A stretch of DNA of 64,000 bases from an uncultured Bacteroidales bacterium (lineage in GTDB: Bacteria; Bacteroidota; Bacteroidia; Bacteroidales; P3): assembly GCA_949291555.1 (NCBI GenBank), contig CASEWE010000002.1:62001-126000 (forward strand). Reading direction: 5' to 3'. Below, one piece after another: positions 31,263 to 39,662 of this stretch (positions are counted from its first letter, which is position 1; every line of letters begins with the position of its first letter). The translations under genes and the position numbers were made by a program. The notes under the pieces were generated by a model that saw nothing but the letters and a program-made list of their open reading frames with translations, had not been told where the DNA came from and did no database searches.

Positions 31263-31365
31263 TCCGCGAAAGCGGACGGCGGGTTGCCGGACTGGATCGC
31301 CTGCGGCCTTCATGGCGGGCAGGCGGACTGGCCAGCACCCGGAACACGGCCGGGCTGCAAGGCCG

Positions 31366-31408
31366 GGCTTTTAGGCCAGGCTGCAAGGCCCGTCAAGGCC
31401 TAAAAGCC
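31366..31408 (-). repeat. 12-bp inverted repeat overlapping a stop codon
   Basis: The arms GGCTTTTAGGCC (31366-31377) and GGCCTAAAAGCC (31397-31408) are perfectly complementary, with a 19-base loop. The TAG stop of the upstream FGE-fold gene lies inside the stem. No T-run follows on the minus strand, so it may be a processing or stabilising hairpin rather than an intrinsic terminator. Confidence 0.55.
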
Positions 31409-33055
31409 GCGCAGGTCGAAGCGCGTGGCCGGCGGGGCCGAACGCGCGCCCCGGAAACCGGAATAAGGGGTGCGCTCCCCTTCCCCGGCCTTCACTTGCG
31501 TGCTTTCGGCGTAAGTGCGGTCGGAAACCCGGTTGCCCCGGAAACCGCCGCCTTCGGCCGCCGGCCAGCAAGACTCGGTGCTATACAAATCCACGAACAC
31601 TTCGGCAAAGCCGGCATCGTCCAGAAGGCCGTCTCCCTCCTTGGGCAGGAAGGCGCGGCCGGCGGCGGTGCTCACGTTGACGCAGCGTTCCCAAAGGTTG
31701 TCGCTCATGTTCATGACCCCGTAGTAGGTGGCCCCGCTCTGGTTGCGGCGGGTGGAATCGCCGGCAAAGCCCCCTACCCGCATGACCCAGGGGGCGCGGC
31801 CGGTCTCCAAGTAGCAGGCCGAAGGGTCTACCGCCCGCTCGGAGGGCAGGAAGGGGTCTATGAAGAAGGGTTCCTTGGCCCCCGCGGAGTTGATGCAGAT
31901 GCCGTACTGGTAGCCCCAGGCCATTTCCTTGCGCACGAACTTGGGCCCCCGGCAGGCTTTCTCGTATTCCATCTCGGTGAAAGGGCGCAGGCAGGCCCAG
32001 TCCAAGTAGGCCAAGCCGTCGTCCCAGGAAAGGAAGTTGCAGGCCACGTTGCCGCCGTTGGTCTCCATGTCCCAGAGCGAATCGGCGGTGCCGGCGGTGA
32101 TGCTGTGGCCGAAACGGGCCGCCATGGCCGGCATGGAGGCATCGCCTTGCACGGCCGGGGTGCGCACGCGGATGTAGTTGCGGTACTGCCCGGGGTTGGA
32201 AGTGTAGCCGGGGGCGGCCATGGCCATGGTGCCGCGGGCGGCGTAGGGCGAGGCGCTGCAGCGGTTGGCCTGCTGCTCGGGGGCAAGGGTGTTGAGGAAG
32301 TCGGCGTAGGCGTGCTGCGAAATCTCGTACTTCATGATGTAGAAGTCGCTGAGGCCTTTGGGGAAGGTGTCGGGGATGGGGGTGCCGAGGTAGGTCCAGC
32401 CCGTCTCGCTGCTCACCTTGCCCATGTATTGCGACTGGGGACCCAGCACGTCTTGCTTGAGGATGAGGTTCTTGCCGTCGGCATAGAGCGAAGCGGGCGA
32501 AGCGCCGTCGCCTATGATATAGGTATGGGCAGGGATGTAGACCATCTCGATGGCGAAGACGCTCACTTGCAGGTTCTCGCCGGGCAGGAAGCCGTCTTCC
32601 ACGTAGTTCCATTGCAGGCGGATGTCTTCCACGAGGTTGCTGCCGTTGCCTTCGTCTTTGCGGTAGAGGAAGAAGCCCACGGTCTTTTCGCCGTAGTCGG
32701 TATGGCTGGTGGCGAACTCGGCCCAGAAGGGCACGTTGGCCTTGCCGATGGAATGGGGAAGGGCCATGTAGCCGCCCCCGCCGCGCACGGGCCGGCCCTG
32801 GGGCGGGGCAAGGGCCACCTGCTTCCAGCGGGCGTTGTATTCATCGTAGGCCTTGACGAAGACCCAGGCGGCATCCCAGTTCTGGTGCATGCCGTCTTTC
32901 CAGGAGAAATCCCAGCTGAGGTCGAAGCAAATGGCCACCGTGCCGGCCACGGTGTCGCGGTCTTTGAGCGCCACCGAGGCCACCTGCAGGTTGCTGGCCC
33001 GCAAGCCGGCCATGCCGGCCATGATAAAGAGGAGTATGGGTAGGGTTTTCTTCAC
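31400..33055 (-). CDS. Secreted FGE/SUMF1-fold protein
   Basis: This encodes 551 residues starting with a clear signal peptide (MKKTLPILLFIMAGMAGLRA). Residues about 20-190 form an N-terminal beta domain with the motif DLSWDFSW...NWDAAWVFVKAYD, which I recall beside SUMF1-like domains in other Bacteroidota proteins. Residues about 230-545 are an FGE/SUMF1-like (C-type-lectin-like) domain: FYIMKYEISQHAYADFLNTL, RPFTEMEYEKACRGP, GATYYGVMNMSDNLWE. The paired active-site Cys of true formylglycine-generating enzyme is not visible, so a structural or binding role is more likely than catalysis. The C-terminus (SGFRGARSAPP) matches the end of the fold, and there is no T9SS domain. It lies 226 bases before the giant gene and 155 bases after its paralogue, probably one operon. 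Confidence 0.9.
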   Translation of the reverse strand: MKKTLPILLFIMAGMAGLRASNLQVASVALKDRDTVAGTVAICFDLSWDFSWKDGMHQNWDAAWVFVKAYDEYNARWKQVALAPPQGRPVRGGGGYMALPHSIGKANVPFWAEFATSHTDYGEKTVGFFLYRKDEGNGSNLVEDIRLQWNYVEDGFLPGENLQVSVFAIEMVYIPAHTYIIGDGASPASLYADGKNLILKQDVLGPQSQYMGKVSSETGWTYLGTPIPDTFPKGLSDFYIMKYEISQHAYADFLNTLAPEQQANRCSASPYAARGTMAMAAPGYTSNPGQYRNYIRVRTPAVQGDASMPAMAARFGHSITAGTADSLWDMETNGGNVACNFLSWDDGLAYLDWACLRPFTEMEYEKACRGPKFVRKEMAWGYQYGICINSAGAKEPFFIDPFLPSERAVDPSACYLETGRAPWVMRVGGFAGDSTRRNQSGATYYGVMNMSDNLWERCVNVSTAAGRAFLPKEGDGLLDDAGFAEVFVDLYSTESCWPAAEGGGFRGNRVSDRTYAESTQVKAGEGERTPYSGFRGARSAPPATRFDLRGF

Positions 33056-33141
33056 GGATTACGGTTAAAAAAACGCTTGGGTTTCCCGAGGCGAACCCGC
33101 CTCCGGGCGGCCTTGCGGCCCCCCGGGTTTCATGCGCCCGG

Positions 33142-33174
33142 CCCGCTCCCCTCCCGGCAAGGGAAGGGAACGGG
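33142..33174 (-). repeat. 14-bp intergenic hairpin between the two FGE-fold genes
   Basis: On the minus-strand transcript two 14-base arms (33161-33174 and 33142-33155) pair fully, with two G-U pairs and a five-base loop, 37 bases after the stop of the 33211 gene. No U-run follows, so strong termination is not indicated. Confidence 0.45.
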
Positions 33175-33210
33175 CCCGGTGCGGTCCTTTCCGGACGGGG
33201 AAGGTTGGGC

Positions 33211-35136
33211 TTAACGTTCGGCGTTGTCGGTGCGCACGCAACGGATGCCGATCATGGGAGATGTGGTATTCGCACCGAAGTTGCGGGTTGTACCCGCAAC
33301 GGCATGGTTCCACATATGGCGCGAGGAAATCATGCCGGCCCAATACCAGCCATTGGCACCCTGCGTTCCTCCATAATAGGCTTCATCAACATCAAACCTA
33401 TTACTGAGACCGTAAATCCTACTTGAACCATAATAATAAAAATGCATCCCTCTCGAAATATAATACCGTGCGGCCGTTGTCATATGCCAGCCGGCACAGG
33501 TGGCGTTGCCGTTCCCGTCCAGCTGCCCGCAGCCGTGCACCCCGGTGAACTTGCGCCCGGTGGCATCCACGGCCGAGATGCAGATTTCGGCCGGGTTGTC
33601 GCTCATGTTCATCACTCCCCAGTAGGTAGCCCCGGCCGAGGCCCGGGTGGAAGTGGAGTCGGCAAACAGCCCCACCCGGAGCGGGGCCGGATAGTAATAG
33701 TGATAATAATAGCTTCCGCTTCGGGTATAAGTATAACCCCGGGTATACCCCACATTATAGGAATCCGCCACCCTTTCGGTACCCGTCTTGGCATCGATCA
33801 AGTTCGCATTGTTGCTGGTATAAGCCCCTGCCCCCGCATGGAAGGCTTTCCCGAAAAACACCATGGTGACGCTGCCCCAAGCGTATTCGTCGTTGGCCGG
33901 GGCGCGGGGACCGCGGCAGGCTTTCTCGTATTCCAATTCGGTCATGGGGCGCAGGCCGGCGAATTCGGCATAGGCCAAGAGGTCGTAGAGCGAAACGAAG
34001 GTAACGGCCAAGTCCTGGCCGTCGATATTGCGGGTCAGGGTGTCGCCGGGGCGGTAGGCCACCCGGTCGGTCTCATCGTACTTGTTGTTGAGGTTGCCGT
34101 CGCAGCCGAAGATGGCCACCGGGGCCGCCTGCTTCAGCTTGATGTAGTTGCGGAAATGCTTGATGTCCGCGCCGAAAGCCCAGCTGTTCACAGTCAGCTT
34201 GTCCAAGGTTCCTTCGATGCGCCCGTCCTGCTGGCCCTGGCTCAGGGTGTTGAGGAACTCGCAATAGGCCTGCTGGGTCATTTCGTACTTCATGATGTAA
34301 AAGGCCTGGTAGCCTTTGGGGAATTCCTTGGGTATGACTCCGGCCGTAATGGCGCTGTTGGCCGCCCAAAGGGTGTTGGCCGCGGTGGTATTGGCCACTT
34401 GGATCTCGTTTTCCGAGGTAATCACCATGGGCGTGCCGAAGGTAGCCCCGTTGGTGGTGAAGGAGCCGGTCTGCCAGGCGGCCGTGCCTTTGCCGCCCAA
34501 GTAGTAGGGCCCCTGGGGAATGTAGACCATCTCGATGGCAAAGACCTTCACCACCAAGTCGTCCCCGTCCACAAAGCCCTGGTTGCCGTAGTTCCAGGTG
34601 AAGCGCACGCCCGGCACCACCACATGCCCGGCCCCGTAGTCCTGGCGCTGCAGGAAGAAGCCCACCACGCACTTCACCGAGTCTTCCTTGGGGTCCAAGC
34701 GCCATTTCTTCCAGGCGTAGGAATAGCCCGGCTTGAGCTCCATGGGCTGCTTGGTGTTCTTGCCTTCCCGGTCTCCGACATAGTAGGCAAGGCCCTTGTT
34801 CACCGCATCGGCGGCCGAAGAAGAGCCGGCCACGTAGGAGCCTTTGGTGTCTTCCAAGTAGACGTGGTTCCAGGTCTCCCCGTCCCAGCACTTGACGAAA
34901 ATCCAGACGGCATCGTTGTTTTCGGGCTTGGTGGTCTTCCAGCTGTTGTCCCAGGCAATGTCGAACTTGATCTGGATGGTGTTCTTGGCGGTGTCTTGCT
35001 GGTCGAGCTTCGGGGTGCCGATAATCCGCACGTTGTTGGCCTGCAGGGCCGCGGGGAAGAGCATCCCGGCAACGAACAGCAGCAAAAGGGTTCTCAAAAA
35101 GGCAATACGGTGCAAAGGAAAGACTCGTTTTTCCAT
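33211..35136 (-). CDS. Secreted FGE/SUMF1-fold protein with Tyr-rich patches
   Basis: This encodes 641 residues. Residues 1-34 are a signal peptide (...LLLLFVAGMLFPAALQA). The N-terminal domain repeats the pattern of its neighbour (KFDIAWDNSWK...NDAVWIFVKCWDG). The FGE/SUMF1-like domain follows: FYIMKYEMTQQAYCEFLNTL, RPMTELEYEKACRGP, GATYWGVMNMSDNPAE, ending GIRCVRTDNAER. Two stretches differ from the paralogue: a Tyr-rich loop (SGSYYYHYYYPAP, near 33690-33750) and a segment near 33360-33470 (MHFYYYGSSRIYG). Both are markedly AT-richer than the rest of the gene. The catalytic Cys pair of FGE enzymes is not seen. It is the first gene of the surface operon, with a good promoter at 35323-35354 and a leader of about 180 bases. 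Likely a secreted binding or scaffold protein. Confidence 0.9.
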   Translation of the reverse strand: MEKRVFPLHRIAFLRTLLLLFVAGMLFPAALQANNVRIIGTPKLDQQDTAKNTIQIKFDIAWDNSWKTTKPENNDAVWIFVKCWDGETWNHVYLEDTKGSYVAGSSSAADAVNKGLAYYVGDREGKNTKQPMELKPGYSYAWKKWRLDPKEDSVKCVVGFFLQRQDYGAGHVVVPGVRFTWNYGNQGFVDGDDLVVKVFAIEMVYIPQGPYYLGGKGTAAWQTGSFTTNGATFGTPMVITSENEIQVANTTAANTLWAANSAITAGVIPKEFPKGYQAFYIMKYEMTQQAYCEFLNTLSQGQQDGRIEGTLDKLTVNSWAFGADIKHFRNYIKLKQAAPVAIFGCDGNLNNKYDETDRVAYRPGDTLTRNIDGQDLAVTFVSLYDLLAYAEFAGLRPMTELEYEKACRGPRAPANDEYAWGSVTMVFFGKAFHAGAGAYTSNNANLIDAKTGTERVADSYNVGYTRGYTYTRSGSYYYHYYYPAPLRVGLFADSTSTRASAGATYWGVMNMSDNPAEICISAVDATGRKFTGVHGCGQLDGNGNATCAGWHMTTAARYYISRGMHFYYYGSSRIYGLSNRFDVDEAYYGGTQGANGWYWAGMISSRHMWNHAVAGTTRNFGANTTSPMIGIRCVRTDNAER

Positions 35137-35172
35137 AGTGGTATTGTGTTAAAAACAGATTTTTCCGCTTTT

Positions 35173-35190
35173 CCCGGCCTTCGGGCCGGG
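35173..35190. repeat. GC-rich hairpin in the leader of the FGE-fold operon
   Basis: CCCGGCC and GGCCGGG (35173-35179 and 35184-35190) form a perfect seven-base stem around a TTCG loop, 40-55 bases upstream of the start codon at 35136. It might influence translation or termination in the operon leader. Confidence 0.35.
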
Positions 35191-35322
35191 GCCGTTTTTC
35201 CGCTTGCGGGCTTGGCCACCCTTGCGGAGTTCACGCAGGCCCTCGCGGGCCGGGCGCCTGCCCAGCTATTCCCATAAGGGGTTGCGCGCTTTCCGAACAG
35301 CGTCTAAAACGGCTTTAATAGG

Positions 35323-35354
35323 CAAAATTACACATTTTCCCGTTTATTCACAAA
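35323..35354 (-). promoter_or_regulatory. Promoter of the FGE-fold/giant protein operon
   Basis: On the minus strand a TTTG box (35351-35354) and TAATTTTG (35323-35330) are separated by 20 bases, a full match to the Bacteroidota promoter pattern. It precedes the 33211-35136 gene by about 185 bases. It is the only good promoter I see upstream of the first three surface genes. Confidence 0.7.
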
Positions 35355-35558
35355 CTATCAACAAGCCCGGCATGCAAAGAAACTACCCAGGACCTCGATT
35401 TGGATTGGGATCCAACTCCACAAGCAGAACAAAACCGCAAAGACGGGCAAGTAGCATCCCAAACAGCCTCCGGAAACGAGCAACCCGCTATCAGGCTTCC
35501 CCTGCCAGTTGCCTCGCAAAAACATTGCCTTCCGCCACCGAATCAAGCCTGACTGTCC

Positions 35559-35788
35559 GCCAAATTACCTAACGATTTCCAGCCAAATTACTGAATAGAC
35601 TCGCGCCAAATTCCCTAACAAATTTGCGCCAAACTCCATAATGATTTCCGGCCGAATTACTGAACGGAATAGCGCCAAATTCCATAACAAATTTGCGCCA
35701 AACTCCCTAATAATTCACAGCCAAATTACTGAACAGATGCACGCCAAATTCCCTAATAAATTTGCGCCAAATTCCTGAATATAGAAAA
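35559..35788. repeat. Ten-unit 23-bp tandem array with 69-bp higher-order period
   Basis: Units start at 35559, 35582, 35605, 35628, 35651, 35674, 35697, 35720, 35743 and 35766, with no insertion or deletion between units. Each begins GCCAAATTAC, GCCAAATTCC, GCCAAACTCC or a one-base variant. Three subtypes alternate: type A continues ACTGAAY, type B ends AAATTTGC, and type C begins GCCAAACTCC. The order C-A-B repeats three times, giving a 69-base period. The array is far AT-richer than its surroundings and ends eight bases before the -7 box of the ATPase gene. The 35137-35558 stretch before it holds only the operon leader, its promoter and no gene I recognise. Confidence 0.92.
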
Positions 35789-35795
35789 ATTTACC

Positions 35796-35803
35796 TACCT
35801 TTG
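35796..35803 (+). promoter_or_regulatory. -7 promoter box of the DUF4143-type ATPase gene
   Basis: TACCTTTG followed by GCGCACC is a strong Bacteroidota -7 element, 22 bases before the ATG at 35825. The -33 position falls in the last unit of the 23-bp array, which has no clear TTTG there. This placement excludes the upstream in-frame TTG at 35762 as the start. Confidence 0.6.
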
Positions 35804-35824
35804 GCGCACCTATATCCCTGTAAA

Positions 35825-37108
35825 ATGAAAGGTTACCGACTCCGAATCTTGGATGGCATAGTTTCCAGAAAACTGCAATCGAAAGGCGCCATCCTTATAG
35901 AAGGGCCCAAGTGGTGCGGGAAAACCACCACCGCGGAAAAAAATGCAGCCAGCAAGATGCTTCTGGCCAGGCCCGATGCAAAAGAGAATTTCAAACAGCT
36001 TTTGGACATCGACATGGATGCGGCTTTGGCGGGCCGCGCCCCGATGCTGATCGACGAATGGCAGACGGTGCCGAAGCTATGGGATGCCGTGCGCTATACT
36101 GTCGACGTCCGCCGCAAGCCGGGGCAGTTCATCCTGACCGGCTCGGCCGTGCCCGGCAAGGCGGCGGATGAAGAAAGGGAACATTCGGGAACGGGAAGGT
36201 TCGCCTGGATCGCCATGCGCCCGATGAGCTTGTTCGAGTCGGGGGAATCGACCGGAAAGGTGAGCTTGGCTGCCTTGTTCAACGCCCCGGAAAAATTATT
36301 GGAAAAGAACGACTTGAAATTGAAGGACATTGCTTTCCTCCTTTGCCGGGGAGGCTGGCCCGCGGCGGTAGGCTTGCCCAAGGAAGCGGCTTTGGAACAG
36401 GCTTTCGATTATTACGATGCGGTGACGAAAGAAGACGTAACGCGGGTGGACGGCGTGAAGCGGGCTTCGGAAAGGGTGCAACACCTCATGCGTTCCTACG
36501 CGCGTCATCAAGGCGCGCAGGTTTCCCTTTCCGCCTTGCGCAACGACCTCCTTGAAAACGACTCGGCAAGCCTCGATGAAAATACCGTCCATTCTTACTT
36601 GGAGGCGTTGCGGAAGATTTTCGTGGTGGAAGACATGCCGGCCTGGAATCCCAACCTCCGCTCGAGAACAGCCATACGGACAAGCCCTACGCGGTACTTC
36701 GTAGACCCTTCGATTGCCACGGCGGCGTTGGGCGTGGGGCCTGCCGACCTGATGGACGACTTGAAAACAACGGGCTTCCTTTTCGAAACCTTGTGCGTGC
36801 GCGACTTACGGGTCTTTGCCGATGCCCTGAACGGCAAAGTGTGCCATTACCGCGACAAGAACGGGCTGGAGTGCGATGCGGTGGTACACCTGAGGGGCGG
36901 GAGGTACGGGCTCATCGAGATAAAGCTCGGGGGAAAGTCCCTGATCGAGGAAGGCGCGGAAACGCTCGACCGGCTATCGGCCAAGCTCGACTTTTCGCGC
37001 ATGAAGGCTCCCGCGTTCAAGATGGTCTTGACCGCTACGGGTGATTTTGCCTACCGCCGCCCGGAAGACGGGGTCTACGTGGTCCCGATTGGCTGCCTGG
37101 GGCCGTAG
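35825..37108 (+). CDS. AAA-type ATP-binding protein, DUF4143 family
   Basis: This encodes 427 residues from the ATG at 35825. The Walker A motif GPKWCGKT is at residues 27-34 and a Walker B-like strand PMLIDEWQ near 75. The arginine-rich segment GQFILTGSAVP follows, as in the AAA_14/DUF4143 family. The C-terminal DUF4143 part contains RYFVDPSIATAALG and then a PD-(D/E)xK-like arrangement, GLECDAVV...YGLIEIKLGG. Members of this family are common in prokaryotes, often as single genes, and their role is not settled; links to DNA or to toxin-antitoxin-like functions have been suggested. The gene stands alone, with the 23-bp tandem array directly in front. Length is normal and no residue of Walker A is missing. 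Confidence 0.9.
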   Translation: MKGYRLRILDGIVSRKLQSKGAILIEGPKWCGKTTTAEKNAASKMLLARPDAKENFKQLLDIDMDAALAGRAPMLIDEWQTVPKLWDAVRYTVDVRRKPGQFILTGSAVPGKAADEEREHSGTGRFAWIAMRPMSLFESGESTGKVSLAALFNAPEKLLEKNDLKLKDIAFLLCRGGWPAAVGLPKEAALEQAFDYYDAVTKEDVTRVDGVKRASERVQHLMRSYARHQGAQVSLSALRNDLLENDSASLDENTVHSYLEALRKIFVVEDMPAWNPNLRSRTAIRTSPTRYFVDPSIATAALGVGPADLMDDLKTTGFLFETLCVRDLRVFADALNGKVCHYRDKNGLECDAVVHLRGGRYGLIEIKLGGKSLIEEGAETLDRLSAKLDFSRMKAPAFKMVLTATGDFAYRRPEDGVYVVPIGCLGP

Positions 37109-37156
37109 CCGGCCATAGGAATCACCCTGCCGCGTTTCGAGCCGGCGGGTTTTTCT

Positions 37157-37164
37157 TACTTTTG
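37157..37164 (+). promoter_or_regulatory. -7 promoter box of the first DUF6057-like gene
   Basis: TACTTTTG followed by CAC lies 100 bases before the ATG at 37264. An upstream in-frame TTG at 37162 overlaps this box and cannot be the start. Confidence 0.5.
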
Positions 37165-37263
37165 CACAGGAGGCCCGGGCGGTTGCGGCGGGGCAAAGCC
37201 TCCGGCTTTCCTTCGGATGGGTTTTGCCGAGCGCCGGATACGGGTTCGAAAAAAATTTTCTTT

Positions 37264-39456
37264 ATGGGCAAGTTTCGCAAGCCGCACCCGCACGGCCGGG
37301 TGCTTCTCGCTACGGCGGGCTACGTGGCCTTATGGGCGGCGTTCGCGGGGTTTTTCGCGCTGTTCCTGCGCGAGGTGCTGTCCGGATGGGAGGCGCATAG
37401 CCCGCTGCTGGTCTACGCGGCGGGGTTCGGCACGGATTTGCGGGGCGAGGTTTCGGTTTTCCTTTCTTCGGCGAATGCTTTCTTGGTGCAATTTGCCTAT
37501 TACCCGGTTCTGGCGGGGGTGATTTGCGGCGGGTTGTTCGCTTTGACGGCCTGGGCGGTGAACCGTTTCGTGGCGAGCGGGCCGGCTGCGGGCGCGGGCG
37601 CGGTGGGCTGCCATAACGCAGTTGAACCGGGCGCGGGCAAGGCGGCTTGCAAGGTGGTTTTCCTGCCGGGCGCGGCTGTGGCGGCGGGCTTGCTGCCGAT
37701 GTTCCCGTTCACGTTCTGCTTCTGGCCGTTGATGGTCTTGCTGATGGCTTTGGGCGCGGGCCTGTGGCGCGCTTGCGCGAAGAAGGGCTGGCGGCCGGCG
37801 CTGGGGCGGGTTCTCTGCTTGGGCTTGCTTACGTTCCTGCTGCGGGAATACGCCGTATTGGCGTTCGCCCTCTATGTTTCCTTGGATTTCGCCTTGCAGC
37901 GGGAAAAGCCGCTGGCCTGCCTGCGGCGTTCGGCGGCGGGCGGCGTGGCGCTGGCCGCGTGGGGCCTGGCGGCGGTCTTGTGCTGGCTGCCTTATCCTTT
38001 CTATCCGGACAAGGAGCTTTTTGCCTTGCTGGGCCCCGATGCCAGCCGGCTTTTCCGGGTCCCGTTCCTGTTTTTCACGCCTCCCAAGGGCGCGCTGGCT
38101 TTCCTGTCCGCTTCCTTGGCCTTGCTGGCGGCCTCTCCCTGGCTCCGGCGGATCCCTGTCGGAGGAAAACGGGAAACCGGAAGCCGCTGTCCCGCTAAAG
38201 GCCTTTCCTTGTGTGCTGAAAACCTTGCCCGGCGCGCCGAAGAGACCGGGACGGCCGGATGCCGTTCTTCCGGAAAAGGTGCAAAGGACGCGGAAGGCGG
38301 TTTCCCCGGGAAAACGGCCCGGAAGGCGCAAGGTGGCCGCCTGCGTCACGGCAACCATCAAGGCCTCTTCTGGAAGATGGCCCGGAAAGCGCAAGGCAGC
38401 CGCCGCCGAACCGGCAGCCAGCAAAACTTTCTCGGGAAAACGGCCCGAAGGGCGGTGCAAGCCGCCTTGCTGCTGTTCGCCACGGGCGGGTTCTGCCTCG
38501 CTCCAAGCGCGTCCCGGCCGCTTTCGGACTTTTTTGCTTGCGACCGCCTTTGCCGCGAGAACCGCTGGGAGGAGGCTTTGCGCTTGCTCGACGACCGCTA
38601 CCCGCTCTACGCCGGGGAAACGGAGCTGACCTACGGCAACATCTTGTACGGCGCGGAGGTGAAGGCCTGCCTGCTGGCCACGCGCAAGGCCACCGACCGG
38701 ATTTTCACCTATTCCCTGCCGCTTTTCCCCCTGCTCTTCCCTTCCGACATCTCCAGCCGTCCGGAAGCCTACGTGCTGCCGCACTACTATGCTTTCTGCG
38801 GCAACTTCAGCGAAAGCCTCCACCTCAACTACGATTGGATCACCGCCCGGATCGCCAGCCCGGTCGTGATGCGCGAGATCGTGAACGTCTGCCTGACGGT
38901 GGGCGACACGCTGCCGGCCTCGAAATTCCTGTACCGGATGGGAAAGAGCCTTTTCCGGAAAGGGGACGCCCGCGCCTTGCTCGCCCCGAACGCGGAACGC
39001 GACAGGGCAAAGGCCTGGCTTCCACCGGTGAACTACGCGGTAAGGAGCCAGGAACCCGACTTGAACGCAAAGACCAATTTCCGCTACCAGCCCGGGAATC
39101 CTTATTTCTTGGAGTATTACCTTGCCCTTTGCCTCATGGACAAGAACGCTGCCGAAATCGCCGCCCTCTATCCGGAAATCCGGGAGTATTACGACACCGG
39201 CCGCCGGCCGTTCCACGCGCCCCGGCACTTGCAGGAGGCGCTTTTGTCCACGTTCGGCTACGTGGCTTCGGGACTGGCCTACCCCCGGCATCTGGAGGGC
39301 ATCGGGGAGGACACCTGGGCCGATTACTGGCAGTTCCTGATCGACAACTCGAATTACCAGAACGGGCAGCTGCCGTTTTTCGAGCTGCAGTCGCGGTGGA
39401 AGCATACGTATTGGTTCTACGACTGGTACATGCAGAAGCGGGTCATTGGCGGGTAG
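37264..39456 (+). CDS. DUF6057-like multi-pass membrane protein
   Basis: This encodes 730 residues from the ATG at 37264, chosen because the longer frame starts inside the promoter. Residues 10-310 contain about seven hydrophobic segments (for example VALWAAFAGFFALFL and FPFTFCFWPLMVLLMALGAG). One more follows near 400-420. The C-terminal 300 residues are soluble, helical and TPR-like (CRENRWEEALRLLDDRYPLY; NPYFLEYYLALCLMDKNAAE). This matches the Bacteroidota family DUF6057, function unknown. Residues about 305-400 are an odd basic insert with three related copies of KTARKAQGG, absent from the second paralogue at 43035-45263. The PD40/CxxCH lipoprotein follows 271 bases downstream on the same strand. 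Confidence 0.82.
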   Translation: MGKFRKPHPHGRVLLATAGYVALWAAFAGFFALFLREVLSGWEAHSPLLVYAAGFGTDLRGEVSVFLSSANAFLVQFAYYPVLAGVICGGLFALTAWAVNRFVASGPAAGAGAVGCHNAVEPGAGKAACKVVFLPGAAVAAGLLPMFPFTFCFWPLMVLLMALGAGLWRACAKKGWRPALGRVLCLGLLTFLLREYAVLAFALYVSLDFALQREKPLACLRRSAAGGVALAAWGLAAVLCWLPYPFYPDKELFALLGPDASRLFRVPFLFFTPPKGALAFLSASLALLAASPWLRRIPVGGKRETGSRCPAKGLSLCAENLARRAEETGTAGCRSSGKGAKDAEGGFPGKTARKAQGGRLRHGNHQGLFWKMARKAQGSRRRTGSQQNFLGKTARRAVQAALLLFATGGFCLAPSASRPLSDFFACDRLCRENRWEEALRLLDDRYPLYAGETELTYGNILYGAEVKACLLATRKATDRIFTYSLPLFPLLFPSDISSRPEAYVLPHYYAFCGNFSESLHLNYDWITARIASPVVMREIVNVCLTVGDTLPASKFLYRMGKSLFRKGDARALLAPNAERDRAKAWLPPVNYAVRSQEPDLNAKTNFRYQPGNPYFLEYYLALCLMDKNAAEIAALYPEIREYYDTGRRPFHAPRHLQEALLSTFGYVASGLAYPRHLEGIGEDTWADYWQFLIDNSNYQNGQLPFFELQSRWKHTYWFYDWYMQKRVIGG

Positions 39457-39662
39457 CGCAGGGCCGGACATGAGCGCCGGGTGGCGGGGCCGAGTTGCGG
39501 GGTTCGGTTTGGCCTGGTGCGGGCGAACGCGGGCCGAGGGCCGAGGGGCCGGGACGCTCGTTCTCCGGGGCTTTGGCGGAACTTCCGGGCGGACGGCCAA
39601 AGCTGCCAAAGCGGCCAAGAGGGCCAAGGCGCGAGGTTCCGGCTTAAAGGATGTTTGCAGGA

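Noticed and set aside
31400..35136. True formylglycine-generating enzymes or sulfatase activators.
   Set aside because: The fold motifs are present, but the catalytic Cys pair is not visible and both proteins are exported.
35559..35788. A CRISPR array.
   Set aside because: Units are head-to-tail without unique spacers, are 23 bases long, and no cas gene is nearby.
37162..37263. A longer first DUF6057-like protein starting at 37162.
   Set aside because: The TTG start overlaps the TACTTTTG box; the ATG at 37264 directly precedes the first membrane segment.
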